A stretch of DNA of 64,000 nucleotides. Source: Acidimicrobiaceae bacterium. Its GTDB lineage: Bacteria > Actinomycetota > Acidimicrobiia > Acidimicrobiales > RAAP-2. This document shows, piece after piece, positions 1 through 8,065 of this stretch (positions are counted from its first letter, which is position 1; the number at the start of each line of letters is the position of its first letter). The DNA is taken from assembly GCA_003162475.1 (NCBI GenBank), contig PMOI01000023.1, forward strand, positions 109,750 to 173,749, read 5' to 3'. The translations under genes and the position numbers were made by a program. The notes beneath the pieces are model-generated. The model ran no database searches. It was not told the DNA's origin and was given only the letters and a program-made list of their open reading frames with translations.

Positions 1-1
1 G

Positions 2-1126
2 GAATTCACCGACTTTCTACATCACCGGCCGGCACTTGCTCAGTCACACGAAGATTTCACCGAACGTGAACTGAGCGTCATCTACGACACGGTCGCGACC
101 TACGCCGCTGAACTAAGTCCAAGTGGGACACCCGATCCGCTCGCCACCACCGTCTGGGCCACGGTGGTGGCCCTCGCTCAGAATGACGTACGAGGTCTCG
201 TGGACAGAGAGCTGGCGTCAACATCAGCATGGCTCCTGGCGGGCGCGTCGGCGTCGGTCTCGGCGTACGCCGACGCTCTCCATTATGGGAATCTCTCCCT
301 CGAGTGGAGTTCGCTTCCCCTTGGGAACCTCGAATTACTTCAGAAACTCCGCATTCTCGCCAACTGGAACGGCGAGCTCGGAAAGATGGGTGAAGCCATT
401 GCGGGGACGAAGGACGTCCTCCAGCGGCAACTGCTCAGTCTCGAACCTGATGATCTTGACGTTCTCGAAACCAAGAACCAATTGGCCCACTGGACCGGCG
501 AGAGCGGTGATGCGCTGGCGGCGGCAAACCTCTACCGCTCACTGCTCGATGAGTTGAAGAGCGAGCATGAGACTGGCGACGAAGAAGAACTCAGCACCCG
601 GGGACACCTAGCTCACTGGATCGGCGAGAGTGGCGATGTGTCCGGGGCGCTCGTGGCGTACCGCTCACTGCTCGATGACCAAACTCGACTCCTCGGTGGA
701 GACGACGTCGAGACGCTCTGGACTCGTAACCATCTGGCTCACTGGATCGGCGAGAGTGGCGATGTGTCCGGGGCGCTCGTGGCGTACCGTTCACTACTCG
801 ATGACCAAACTCGACTCCTCGGTGGAGACCGCCTCGAGACCCTGCGGACGCGGAACAATCTCGTCCACTGGATTGGAGAGTCCGGAGACGTGGGCGCTGC
901 CGTTGCAGCGTGCGAAGATCTGCTCGCTGACGAAATGCGAATTCTCGGACCGGATCAACCCGACACGCTCCGGACTCGAAACCATCTCGCACACTGGATC
1001 AGAAAGAGCGGGGATGAGAAAGCGGCTGGTGAGCAGTTTGAGTCACTACTCAACGACCAGATACGGGTTCTCGGGACCAACCATCCCGACACCCTCAACA
1101 CCAAGAGATCGATTATCAAGAACTGA
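2..1126 (+). CDS. TPR-repeat protein, 5' end outside window
   Basis: The frame is open from base 2 with no stop and reads as convincing protein before the first internal GTG (164), so the gene begins upstream. The visible 374 residues contain six units of about 42 residues, each with a core like LAHWIGESGD followed by a helix ending LLDDQxRxLG and a DxxDTLxTRN turn. This is the TPR_10/TPR_12 (kinesin-light-chain-like) pattern common in actinobacterial NB-ARC or other STAND proteins. Such repeats act as protein-interaction scaffolds. No catalytic domain is visible here; any nucleotide-binding domain would lie upstream of the window. The last unit, with NHPDTL, is followed by a short basic tail and a TGA stop. 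Function unknown. Confidence 0.85.
   Translation, partial: EFTDFLHHRPALAQSHEDFTERELSVIYDTVATYAAELSPSGTPDPLATTVWATVVALAQNDVRGLVDRELASTSAWLLAGASASVSAYADALHYGNLSLEWSSLPLGNLELLQKLRILANWNGELGKMGEAIAGTKDVLQRQLLSLEPDDLDVLETKNQLAHWTGESGDALAAANLYRSLLDELKSEHETGDEEELSTRGHLAHWIGESGDVSGALVAYRSLLDDQTRLLGGDDVETLWTRNHLAHWIGESGDVSGALVAYRSLLDDQTRLLGGDRLETLRTRNNLVHWIGESGDVGAAVAACEDLLADEMRILGPDQPDTLRTRNHLAHWIRKSGDEKAAGEQFESLLNDQIRVLGTNHPDTLNTKRSIIKN
605..856 (+). repeat. Tandem near-identical 126-bp TPR units
   Basis: Bases 605-730 and 731-856 encode two successive 42-residue TPR units that are almost identical at DNA level, including synonymous positions, over about 90 bp. The flanking units (479-604 and 857-982) match only at protein level. 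This indicates a recent in-frame duplication or gene conversion of one repeat unit. Confidence 0.85.
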
Positions 1127-1425
1127 TCACCTTCGCTTAAAGGCCCAAGCGCCGCACAGAGCCGTGAGACTCGAACTGCCGCCGAGAACTACCGTCAGGA
1201 GCAAATTGTAAGGGCTGGCACAACGGGTCAGGAAAAAAACGCGAAAGCGAAAATCACGTTCGTAGACAGTCGCGGACGAATCTTGGCACCCTGACGTAGC
1301 ATGAAATTACACATCTGAACAATCAGCAAAAGGGACTGCGGCAGTTTCACCCGCGCCTAATACGACTGTGCAGCCAAGATCCACGGATAGTTCAATCACC
1401 ATTGCGTGCTAATGACGGTGGTGCC
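1127..1425. other. Intergenic stretch, no gene seen
   Basis: About 300 bp between the TPR gene (plus) and the small minus-strand gene. No frame has coding character, and I see no tRNA-like fold or strong terminator hairpin. It separates two convergent genes. Confidence 0.5.
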
Positions 1426-1542
1426 TCACTCGTTGACGAGACCCTTCTTCGATTCCTTCTTGGCGTGCTTTTCGTTGCGCTTTTCCTTAAGCGATTTACC
1501 GACCTTCTTGGCATTGTGTTGGTTCGGTGATTTATCGGCCAT
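1426..1542 (-). CDS. Small Lys-rich basic protein (38 aa)
   Basis: A 38-residue protein beginning MADKSPNQ, with a core close to KKVGKSLKEKRNEKHAKK. Short proteins with this MADKSP...GKSLKEKR layout recur in actinobacteria as uncharacterised proteins; that comparison is from memory. The start is set by a strong GAGGAG Shine-Dalgarno five bases before the ATG. The frame stays open for 27 more codons upstream but without comparable composition or ribosome site. The protein is highly basic and probably helical, with no membrane segment. Nucleic-acid or ribosome association is a guess from charge only. It stands alone, downstream of and codirectional with phaB. Confidence 0.7.
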   Translation of the reverse strand: MADKSPNQHNAKKVGKSLKEKRNEKHAKKESKKGLVNE

Positions 1543-1852
1543 TGTGACTCCTCTAGCAGGCGACGGCATTGTTGGCGTCGAGATCACACGCTGTGAGCCA
1601 CCACCGATGAAGTCGTTCGACATCGAGGGGCAACTCTCCCATTTGGGATCTCATCACCGACCTTAACCACTACCCAACCACCGTGAGGTCCCTTAGGCGA
1701 GATTCAGACGAATCCCGATCCGCGTTGGGAATGACGATGCCTCAGCTAGCAATGCGATCAACCTTCAAGAAGATCAAAGCAATCTCTCAAACTAAATGAG
1801 CCACCCGTTGCCTGCACCTCAAACGCAAGCAATCAAAATACCCAATCAATTG
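1543..1852. other. Intergenic stretch, no gene seen
   Basis: About 310 bp between the end of the reductase gene and the small Lys-rich gene, both on minus. It should hold the promoter of the small gene, but no convincing -35/-10 pair, repeat or RNA gene was recognised. Confidence 0.45.
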
Positions 1853-2593
1853 CTACATGTCGAGTCCGCCATTGACCGAAATGACGGCGCCCGTAACGTA
1901 GGACGCTCGGTCATCCAGGAGACTGGTCACGACGTACGCAACCTCCTCAGGTTTGCCAAGTCGACCGATCGGAATTCGCGCGACGATCTTTTCGAGCACC
2001 TCGTCTGGAACTGACGCCATCATGTCGGTACTGATAAATCCCGGAGCAACGCAGTTGACGGTGATGCCCTTTCCCGCGAGTTCGAGGGCGAGCGTCTTCG
2101 TGAGTCCGTGCATTCCGGACTTGGCCGTCGCGTAGTTGGCTTGGCCTACGTTTCCAGTCTCGCCAATGATCGAACTAATGTTGACGATTCGTCCCGATCC
2201 GCGCGAGATCATGTGCTCGATCACTGCCTTGATCATGTAGAAGCATCCGGAGATGTTGACTCGCATGACTCCGTGCCACTCGTCAATAGACATTCGACGC
2301 ACCGTGCGGTCCATGTTGATCCCCGCGTTGTTAATGAGATAGTCAATGTGGCCGTGCGCTTCAATGGCCTCATTAACGAACCGTACGCAATCGTCTGGTT
2401 CGCCAACCTCCATCTGATGAAGAGTGACCGAGTGCCCCATTTTCTCAGCCGCCTCGCGCATCGACTCGGCCGCTTCGCGATTTGATTGATAGCCGGCGCA
2501 CACGTGCACGCCACTTTCGCCGAGGGCCGTCGAAATCGCTAGCCCAATTCCACGCGTCCCTCCGGTGATCACCGCCACTTTTTCTTCGCTCAT
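1853..2593 (-). CDS. phaB: Acetoacetyl-CoA reductase / FabG-like SDR
   Basis: A 246-residue classical short-chain dehydrogenase. The Rossmann glycine motif TGGTRGIG is near residue 10, NNAG near 88, and the catalytic residues are Ser141, Tyr154 and Lys158 (YATAK). Segments such as GINMDRTVRRM and GMHGLTKTLALELAGKGITVN resemble PhaB, which reduces acetoacetyl-CoA to (R)-3-hydroxybutyryl-CoA for PHA synthesis with NADPH. FabG (3-oxoacyl-ACP reductase) is the close alternative. I chose the ATG at 2593, preceded by an AAGGGGG ribosome site eight bases upstream, over the GTG three codons earlier, which abuts that site. It lies downstream of the phaC operon on the same strand, but a 327-bp gap suggests its own promoter. 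Confidence 0.82.
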   Translation of the reverse strand: MSEEKVAVITGGTRGIGLAISTALGESGVHVCAGYQSNREAAESMREAAEKMGHSVTLHQMEVGEPDDCVRFVNEAIEAHGHIDYLINNAGINMDRTVRRMSIDEWHGVMRVNISGCFYMIKAVIEHMISRGSGRIVNISSIIGETGNVGQANYATAKSGMHGLTKTLALELAGKGITVNCVAPGFISTDMMASVPDEVLEKIVARIPIGRLGKPEEVAYVVTSLLDDRASYVTGAVISVNGGLDM

Positions 2594-2920
2594 CGAAACC
2601 ACCCCCTTCGCGACACCCTATCCATCGTGCGCAGCTCGCACCTTGTAGATCAACGTGACGCGTCGGAGACGTGCCCGCTTCTGCACGAAGCACCGATACG
2701 CACCGCTGGGATTTCGGTCACCATCTCTGGGTCCGATGGCGAAGTGTCCGCCTCTAGATCCCGCCAAGCGTCGGTGAAACAGGTCGATTGCCGGATCTGG
2801 TGGCTTGAGCGACGACGTTTCGTTCCAACGACGTCAAGGGGGCACTCTCATTTGATGACGTGAACGAAAAGACCTGCCGATTTCTTGAACAGTGAGAAGT
2901 CCTGCTCTACGCTCGGACCG
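2594..2920. other. Intergenic region upstream of phaB-like gene
   Basis: A 327-bp gap between two minus-strand SDR genes that presumably carries the phaB promoter. I looked for the palindrome found before phaC and the phasin genes and did not find it. No coding frame is convincing. Confidence 0.45.
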
Positions 2921-3829
2921 CTACGACGCCTCCGACAAGGCCTTCGCGATGATCGTCGTCTCGTTGTCCAGCGACGATGGCTCGTGCAGTCGAGCCGGAT
3001 CCAGCTGGTCAATCAGGGAGATCTGGGCAGCGACGGCTTCGGGCGTGTTTTGACTTAACACGACGCCGACCGTCTCGGCGACAAAGATTCTGGCGATACG
3101 TCCCCCAGCGACGGAGTAGATGTTGCCGTTCACCGCGCACTCTTCGTTCGCCAAGTACGCCACGAGAGGGCTTACGGACTCGGGCGAGACCTTCGGCGCG
3201 AGGTCACCGAGGATACCCTCGGTCATTCGAGTCAGAGCGATCGGGGCGATGGCGTTTACCTTGATACCGTGCTCGAATCCCTCGAGCGCAAGAACGCGCG
3301 TCAGTCCGGCTAGTCCGGCTTTCGCTGCACCGTAGTTGGCCTGTCCGAAGTTGCCGAACAGCCCCGAGGCCGAACTGGTGTTGACAATGCGTCCGTAGCC
3401 CTGCTCGCGCATCAGACGAAACGCCGGCTGAGAGACGTACAACGCTCCTTTGAGGTGAACGTCAAGTACTTGGTCGATCATCGTGGCGTCCATCTTGTGA
3501 AACGCCTTGTCGCGGAGGATACCGGCATTGTTGATCAACACGTCGACGCGACCAAACGCGTCCAGGGCGCTCTGCACGATCGCTTCACCACCTTCTGCGG
3601 TTGCGACGCTGTCGTGGTTCGGCGCCGCGACGCCGCCGAAGGCGATGATCTCCTCGACAACACGCTGCGCGGCGGACGCCGACGATCCACTGCCGTCGAG
3701 CGCGCCCCCGAGGTCGTTCACGAGTACGCTCGCTCCCCGGTGAGCGAGCGTGAGCGCGTGGGCGCGCCCGAGGCCGCCGCCGGCCCCGGTGATGATTGCG
3801 ACTCGCCCTTCAAAGCGCAGTTCTTCCAT
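2921..3829 (-). CDS. SDR, MFE-2-type 3-hydroxyacyl-CoA dehydrogenase-like
   Basis: A 302-residue short-chain dehydrogenase with TGAGGGLGRAHA near residue 15, NDLGG at 38, NNAGILRD at 100, and catalytic Ser153, Tyr166 and Lys170 (YGAAK). The NDLGG turn and the long C-terminal extension match the (3R)-hydroxyacyl-CoA dehydrogenase domain of peroxisomal multifunctional enzyme type 2 and its bacterial relatives. In this setting it could interconvert (R)-3-hydroxyacyl-CoA and 3-ketoacyl-CoA. The start at MEELRF is fixed by AAGGGG six bases upstream. It lies 44 bp after the hydrolase gene, so it is probably the third gene of the phaC operon. Exact substrate unknown. Confidence 0.78.
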   Translation of the reverse strand: MEELRFEGRVAIITGAGGGLGRAHALTLAHRGASVLVNDLGGALDGSGSSASAAQRVVEEIIAFGGVAAPNHDSVATAEGGEAIVQSALDAFGRVDVLINNAGILRDKAFHKMDATMIDQVLDVHLKGALYVSQPAFRLMREQGYGRIVNTSSASGLFGNFGQANYGAAKAGLAGLTRVLALEGFEHGIKVNAIAPIALTRMTEGILGDLAPKVSPESVSPLVAYLANEECAVNGNIYSVAGGRIARIFVAETVGVVLSQNTPEAVAAQISLIDQLDPARLHEPSSLDNETTIIAKALSEAS

Positions 3830-3873
3830 GGTTATCCCCTTATTTGTCATTCGCTAAGAATTTGATTGATGGC

Positions 3874-4623
3874 TCAGAGTTCGGCGTGCTCGCTGGTGCG
3901 CGACGCTGCGCGCGCGAGAAATCCCTCGACAACGTGCGCAAATTCCTCGGCGGCGTCTGGTTGCAGCAGGTCGTGACCTTCCGAGAGCTTGATCAGCGTG
4001 GCGTTCGGAATTCGTCCCGCCAGGACCTGACTATTCGCAAGGGGCGTGACACGGTCCTCGCTCCCACACACGACGAGAGTGGGAGCGGCAATGGCCCCGA
4101 GAAACGCGATGCTCGACCACGTGGAGACGGCCATCGCGCGCCACCATGTCGAAAGTGCGTTTGTCCGAAAGATTCCGTTCATCAGAATCGCAAGTCCGTC
4201 GTGCGTCTCCCAACCGGGGAGGGTCGATCCGACTCCGCACGAAGTAGCCGCGAGTACCAAGCGGTGAACTCGCTGTGGGTAGTGGGCGGCCAACTGCTGC
4301 GCGACGGCACCACCGTGTGAATAACCGAGGACATCCGCGCGATCGAGGCCGATCTCGTCGAGGACCGACACGGCGACGTCGGCGAGTTGCGCGATCGATA
4401 GCGGCAAGATTGGTGCCGGGCTCTCGCCAACACCCGGCGCGTCGAAGGTCACGACGGTACGATCACCGAGCGCCTCGATGAAAGGACCCCAACTGCTGAG
4501 AGGGCCGCTTAACCCGTTGAGCAGCAACAGCGGATCTCCATCACCCTCCACGCGAATGCGGACCTGGTGTCCGCGGACCAACGCGTCGAGCGATTCGTTG
4601 ATTTGATTTCGGGCGTTACTCAT
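3874..4623 (-). CDS. phaZ: Alpha/beta hydrolase, probable PHA depolymerase
   Basis: A 249-residue alpha/beta hydrolase. The oxyanion-side motif is LNGLSGPLSSW (residues 36-45), the nucleophile elbow is GYSHGG with Ser102, the acid is Asp190 (GSEDRVTP) and the base His217 (EGHDLL). The elbow and overall order resemble intracellular medium-chain PHA depolymerases (PhaZ), which release 3-hydroxy acids from granules, though the lid region is short. The ATG overlaps the phaC stop by four bases (ATGA), so the two genes are translationally coupled, which supports a role in polymer turnover. A general esterase is the alternative; the symbol is tentative. Confidence 0.65.
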   Translation of the reverse strand: MSNARNQINESLDALVRGHQVRIRVEGDGDPLLLLNGLSGPLSSWGPFIEALGDRTVVTFDAPGVGESPAPILPLSIAQLADVAVSVLDEIGLDRADVLGYSHGGAVAQQLAAHYPQRVHRLVLAATSCGVGSTLPGWETHDGLAILMNGIFRTNALSTWWRAMAVSTWSSIAFLGAIAAPTLVVCGSEDRVTPLANSQVLAGRIPNATLIKLSEGHDLLQPDAAEEFAHVVEGFLARAASRTSEHAEL

Positions 4624-6560
4624 GCGCGAACACGCACGTAGCTGCCAGGAGCTACCTCAAGTGATGGATAGCTCTCGCTGCCGAGATGATCGGGTGGCGC
4701 AATTTCGTCGCCACCGCGCGCGTCGATCCATTCGGCCCAGTCTTCCCACCACGTGCCATCGACCAGGGTCGCCTCGTTCTTCCACACCTGGGGATCATCG
4801 GGACGAGCGTCGTTCGACCAGTACTTGGGCTTTGGCCCGGGAGGGTTCACCACACCGGCGATGTGTCCTGACGTCGTGAGCACGAATCGGTTAGGACCAG
4901 CGAATATCGTCGCTGTCTTGTAGCCAGCGGTCCATGGCACGATGTGGTCGTTGATCGCGGCGACCACGTAGGTGTCGATCTTGACGTCTTTGGGATAGAG
5001 CCTGCGCCCGTCGACCGCGAACTCTCCGAGCGCGAACTCGTTGTTGAGGTAGCACGACCTCAGGTACTCCGAATGCATCTTGGCCGGCATACGCGTACCG
5101 TCGCTATTCCACACCAAGAGGTCAAAGGCGACTGGCTGCTTACCGAGCAGCCAGTTGTTGCCGATGTACTGAAAGATCAAATCGTTGGCCCGTAGTGCGT
5201 CAAAGACGTGTGCCATCGCGTCGGCTTCGAGGAAGCCGTCTTTTTGCATCTGCAGTTCGAGGCCGGCGATCGTGGCCTCGTCAGTGAAGAGTCCGAGTAC
5301 GCCGGGAACGCTGAAGTCGGTCATCGTATTGAGGAGCGTGGCCGATTTGATGGAAGCGTCGCCGATCGCCGCGTTGTACGCGAGGCCAATAGCGCTCAAC
5401 GTGCCACCGAGGCACAGCGAGACGGTGTTGACTTCTTGTGCGCGGGTGATGTCGCGGATGACCCTGATGGCCTCGAAGAATCCGAGTCGCAAGTAGTCCT
5501 CGAGGCCGAGGTCTCGCATGCTCGAATCGGGGTTGCGATAACTGATGGCAAAGCAGGTATGTCCGTGCTGGACCGCCCATTCGATCAGGCTCTTACCCGG
5601 GGCCAGATCCATGATGTAGTACTTGTTGATCCACGGCGGACAGAACAATAGTGGCACCGCGAACACGTGCTCGGTTTGCGGTGCGTACTGGATCAACTCG
5701 ATGAGCTCGTTTCGGTACACGACGACACCGGGGGTGGCGGCCATGTTGACACCCAATTCGAATCCGGAACTGTCGACCTGCGAGGGCCAGCCCCCCTTTT
5801 GGTTCAAGTCCTCGAGCATGTTCCTTGCCCCGCGAACCAAGCTTTCGCCTCCAGTGTCAAAGGCTTCACGCAACGCGGCCGGATTGCCGAGCAGAGTGTT
5901 CGTCGGCGCGAGCGCGTCAAGGATGAACTTCGCGGCGAAACGCGCCTTGGCGTCTTGACTCTCGTCGAGTTGCGCCGCGTCCAGTAGTTCTCCGAAGTAC
6001 TGGCAACCAAGCAGATATTCCTGTTCCAGCAGGAAATAGAGGGGGCTTTGAGCGTACGCCGGGTCCGCGAAGCGCGAGTCCCCTGATGACGGCGACATCG
6101 GAGCCGCCGGCGCCGCGCCACTGGCGCACTCGAGCGTCGCACGCACCGCGGCGTCGAGGCCGATCATGAGACGGGCGTTGGCCGCGGCGATTTCGCCAGG
6201 TTTGGCGAGCAACGCAGTTTGTGCCGCCTTCAACGAGCCCAAAAACGAGACCGGGTCGGCCTTAGCGGTTAGTTCCGCAATGAAATTCTGTTGCGCGCCG
6301 TGAAGTTGCTGGGCGAACGTGAGGAGTTCGTTCGGTGACGGAATGGTTTCGGGCTTCGGCGTCGCGGCCATGTCAGTGAGCTTGGCGACCACCTCGGCGG
6401 CTCCGTCGAACCACGCGCTCACGAACTGCAGTGTGGCGTCCTGGGACAGCTGAAGCGCGCCCAATAGCTGGCCCGCCAACGTTGAACCGCCGTCGGCCGC
6501 GTTGGTGGTCTCGTTCTTCTCATTGACCAAGGCGAAATCCCTACTGATGTGAGGCCACAT
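4620..6560 (-). CDS. phaC: Polyhydroxyalkanoate synthase with phasin-like N-terminus
   Basis: A 646-residue PHA synthase that polymerises (R)-3-hydroxyacyl-CoA on the granule surface. The lipase-like box SLCLGGTL carries the nucleophile Cys383, with Asp538 (INDHIVPW) and His566 (SGHIAGV) completing the triad. Length and layout fit class I/II enzymes that work without PhaE or PhaR. Residues 31-98 are strikingly similar to the phasin gene product at 7699-8019: SQDATLxxVSAW is shared exactly at conserved positions, and both end in QQxF-type helices. The ATG at 6560 leaves a leader of only about eight bases after the predicted promoter. A TTG at 6530, behind AGGGAT and aligned with the phasin N-terminus, is a plausible true start. 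First gene of a phaC-hydrolase-SDR operon. Confidence 0.92.
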   Translation of the reverse strand: MWPHISRDFALVNEKNETTNAADGGSTLAGQLLGALQLSQDATLQFVSAWFDGAAEVVAKLTDMAATPKPETIPSPNELLTFAQQLHGAQQNFIAELTAKADPVSFLGSLKAAQTALLAKPGEIAAANARLMIGLDAAVRATLECASGAAPAAPMSPSSGDSRFADPAYAQSPLYFLLEQEYLLGCQYFGELLDAAQLDESQDAKARFAAKFILDALAPTNTLLGNPAALREAFDTGGESLVRGARNMLEDLNQKGGWPSQVDSSGFELGVNMAATPGVVVYRNELIELIQYAPQTEHVFAVPLLFCPPWINKYYIMDLAPGKSLIEWAVQHGHTCFAISYRNPDSSMRDLGLEDYLRLGFFEAIRVIRDITRAQEVNTVSLCLGGTLSAIGLAYNAAIGDASIKSATLLNTMTDFSVPGVLGLFTDEATIAGLELQMQKDGFLEADAMAHVFDALRANDLIFQYIGNNWLLGKQPVAFDLLVWNSDGTRMPAKMHSEYLRSCYLNNEFALGEFAVDGRRLYPKDVKIDTYVVAAINDHIVPWTAGYKTATIFAGPNRFVLTTSGHIAGVVNPPGPKPKYWSNDARPDDPQVWKNEATLVDGTWWEDWAEWIDARGGDEIAPPDHLGSESYPSLEVAPGSYVRVRA

Positions 6561-6574
6561 GGCCTCTTAAGAAG

Positions 6575-6607
6575 AGAGTACCTACCTTTTGCTTGGCATG
6601 TCAAGCA
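6575..6607 (-). promoter_or_regulatory. phaC promoter with palindromic operator
   Basis: Bases 6590-6607 read TGCTTGGCATGTCAAGCA, an inverted repeat (TGCTTG/CAAGCA arms with a CATG centre). On the minus strand it contains a consensus -35 TTGACA (6599-6604), followed after exactly 18 bp by TACTCT (6575-6580) as a weak -10. A protein on the palindrome would cover the -35 box. The same arrangement occurs at the two phasin promoters. Confidence 0.8.
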
Positions 6608-6771
6608 CCCCCACCACGAGAGGAGACTTTGACATTGGCGATTTGTCGCCGCTTCGAGAGCTGCGAAAATGTCCGCTACCAGGCGTTTTTTCTAACGAAC
6701 TCTTGAATTATCGAGATGGCTCTTCGAGCATGGCGCCCGGCGGTGCCGTTCGCTGAGTTCGCTTTAAAGCC

Positions 6772-7158
6772 TCAGGACTCTTCGCGGTTGGTCTCGACGT
6801 AGCTGCGATAGACGGCCATTAGCGCGTGACGTTGGGCCTCGGTAAGCCGCTGGTCAGCGCGAATTGCGCTCTCCGTGGCCTCGTCACCCAGCTTTTCCTT
6901 ACCACTGATCAAGCCAGCCTGTTCGAACAGGATCTCTGCTGACACGTTTAGTGCGTCGGCGATTGACTTCAATACACGAATTGACGGCTCGTGCAGTCCT
7001 CGCTCAACTTGACTCAAGTACGGGTTGGAGATCTCCGTCATCGCGGAGAGCTGGCGCAGCGACAAATTAGCAATCTGTCGCTGCGCCCTTATGAAACCTC
7101 CCAGCATTCGCCGGCGGTCATCTTCAACTGTGGTCGTTGGCTCTTCCGTGTACTGCAT
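6772..7158 (-). CDS. XRE-family HTH regulator, probable PHA repressor
   Basis: A 128-residue protein with a Cro/CI-type helix-turn-helix at about residues 20-75. The helices include LRQLSAMTEISNPYLSQVERG and the conserved PSIRVLKSIADAL, and the C-terminal tail is short and charged (about 85-128). It starts 24 bp after the phasin gene at 7182-7484 and has no clear ribosome site of its own, so it is likely co-transcribed from the operator-bearing phasin promoter. That placement and the palindrome shared with phaC suggest an autoregulated repressor of PHA genes, playing the part PhaR plays elsewhere although it is a different fold. The DNA-binding family is secure; the target is inference. Confidence 0.8.
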   Translation of the reverse strand: MQYTEEPTTTVEDDRRRMLGGFIRAQRQIANLSLRQLSAMTEISNPYLSQVERGLHEPSIRVLKSIADALNVSAEILFEQAGLISGKEKLGDEATESAIRADQRLTEAQRHALMAVYRSYVETNREES

Positions 7159-7181
7159 CGTAATTGAATCCGTGAAGGACG

Positions 7182-7484
7182 TTAAGCCAGATTCTCAGGA
7201 ACAAGAGCGTTCGCCAACTGCAGGGCGAAATCGCGCTGCGCGCTGAGCAGTTCTGACGTGAAGTCAAACGCAAACTTGGTTACGGCTTCCGCACTGGGAA
7301 AGGCGGGGGCTCCGGGAACGCTGGGCAGGTCCGTCGCCGGAAACACTGAGGCAACCTTGGCAAAGGTCTCCGCGGTGTCAACCGAGAACTGCTGGTACTG
7401 CTTCACCGCGGAAATCAACTGTTCACTGACTTTCGAGGCAATCTCGGGCATTTCGGTCGTAGATGTGGTCTTTGTCGCTACCAT
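7182..7484 (-). CDS. Phasin-like granule protein 1
   Basis: A 100-residue, mostly helical protein with no cysteines. It has the same plan as the second phasin-like protein and the PhaC N-terminus: an opening amphipathic helix (QLISAVKQYQQFSVDTAETF), a Pro-rich middle (DLPSVPGAPAFPS) and a closing helix with LLSAQRDFALQL. Small amphipathic helical proteins of this kind coat PHA granules. Two ATG codons follow AGAGGAG; the second (7484) is six bases away and is preferred, the first only three. Its promoter (7535-7567) has a consensus -35 inside the shared palindrome. The HTH regulator follows after 24 bp. No enzymatic motif. Confidence 0.72.
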   Translation of the reverse strand: MVATKTTSTTEMPEIASKVSEQLISAVKQYQQFSVDTAETFAKVASVFPATDLPSVPGAPAFPSAEAVTKFAFDFTSELLSAQRDFALQLANALVPENLA

Positions 7485-7534
7485 CATGAACTCCTCTGGT
7501 ATCAATTCGTGGACGGCGATTCCGTCACAAGCAC

Positions 7535-7567
7535 ACTATACACCCCATTTGCTTGGTATGTCAAGCA
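7535..7567 (-). promoter_or_regulatory. Phasin 1/regulator promoter with operator
   Basis: Bases 7550-7567 read TGCTTGGTATGTCAAGCA. On minus the -35 TTGACA (7559-7564) lies inside it and an 18-bp spacer leads to TATAGT (7535-7540), matching five of six -10 bases. This is the strongest of the three related promoters. The start of transcription would be near 7528, giving a leader of about 44 bases. Confidence 0.85.
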
Positions 7568-7698
7568 CAGATTCCGGCTTGTTCCAAGTGATGAAAAGGG
7601 ACGAAACATCAGGGTCTACCCCGATCGCGGCGGTGGCACTACTTCGCTCACCACGACAGTTCAATACTCGATCATTGTTCGTGTCGAACAGTTTCTTG

Positions 7699-8019
7699 TC
7701 AGGCGCCCGGCTCGTCGTGCCCAGGAAGTGCGTCGATCAATCGCTTGACGAACTCTTGTTGCGTGTTCATCAGTTCCCGAGCGAACTCGAAGAACTTGTC
7801 CGAGATCTCCCCGGGCTTGGGAATCGCGTCCATCATCGGCAGCTTCGGCATTTCTGGCAATTTAGGCGCTACTTTCGCGACACTTTCGGACCACGCACTT
7901 ACAATCTTCAACGTCGCGTCCTGGGATCGCTTTATAGCTTCCAAAATCTGGTCTTGAACGCGCGACTCTTCAGCGGCGGCGTCTTTGTTCGTGGTGTTCT
8001 TGGCGTTTTCTGCTGCCAT
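7699..8019 (-). CDS. Phasin-like granule protein 2
   Basis: A 106-residue protein with a polar N-terminal tail rich in Ala, Asn and Lys, an amphipathic helix (QILEAIKRSQDATLKIVSAW), a Pro-rich linker (LPEMPKLPMMDAIPKPG) and a closing helix with ARELMNTQQEF. It is clearly homologous to residues about 12-98 of the PHA synthase in this window and more distantly to the other phasin-like protein. A granule-surface role is inferred from this and from the operator. The ATG follows GAGGAG by six bases. It forms its own transcription unit, with a promoter at 8066-8098. Confidence 0.75.
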   Translation of the reverse strand: MAAENAKNTTNKDAAAEESRVQDQILEAIKRSQDATLKIVSAWSESVAKVAPKLPEMPKLPMMDAIPKPGEISDKFFEFARELMNTQQEFVKRLIDALPGHDEPGA

Positions 8020-8065
8020 GGTGAACTCCTCAGGGACTTACATGTGCGCGCCTGCGCACAGTCGC

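Noticed and set aside
2594..2920. Search for the PHA palindrome before the phaB-like gene
   Set aside because: Not present, so this gene is not counted in the three-promoter regulon.
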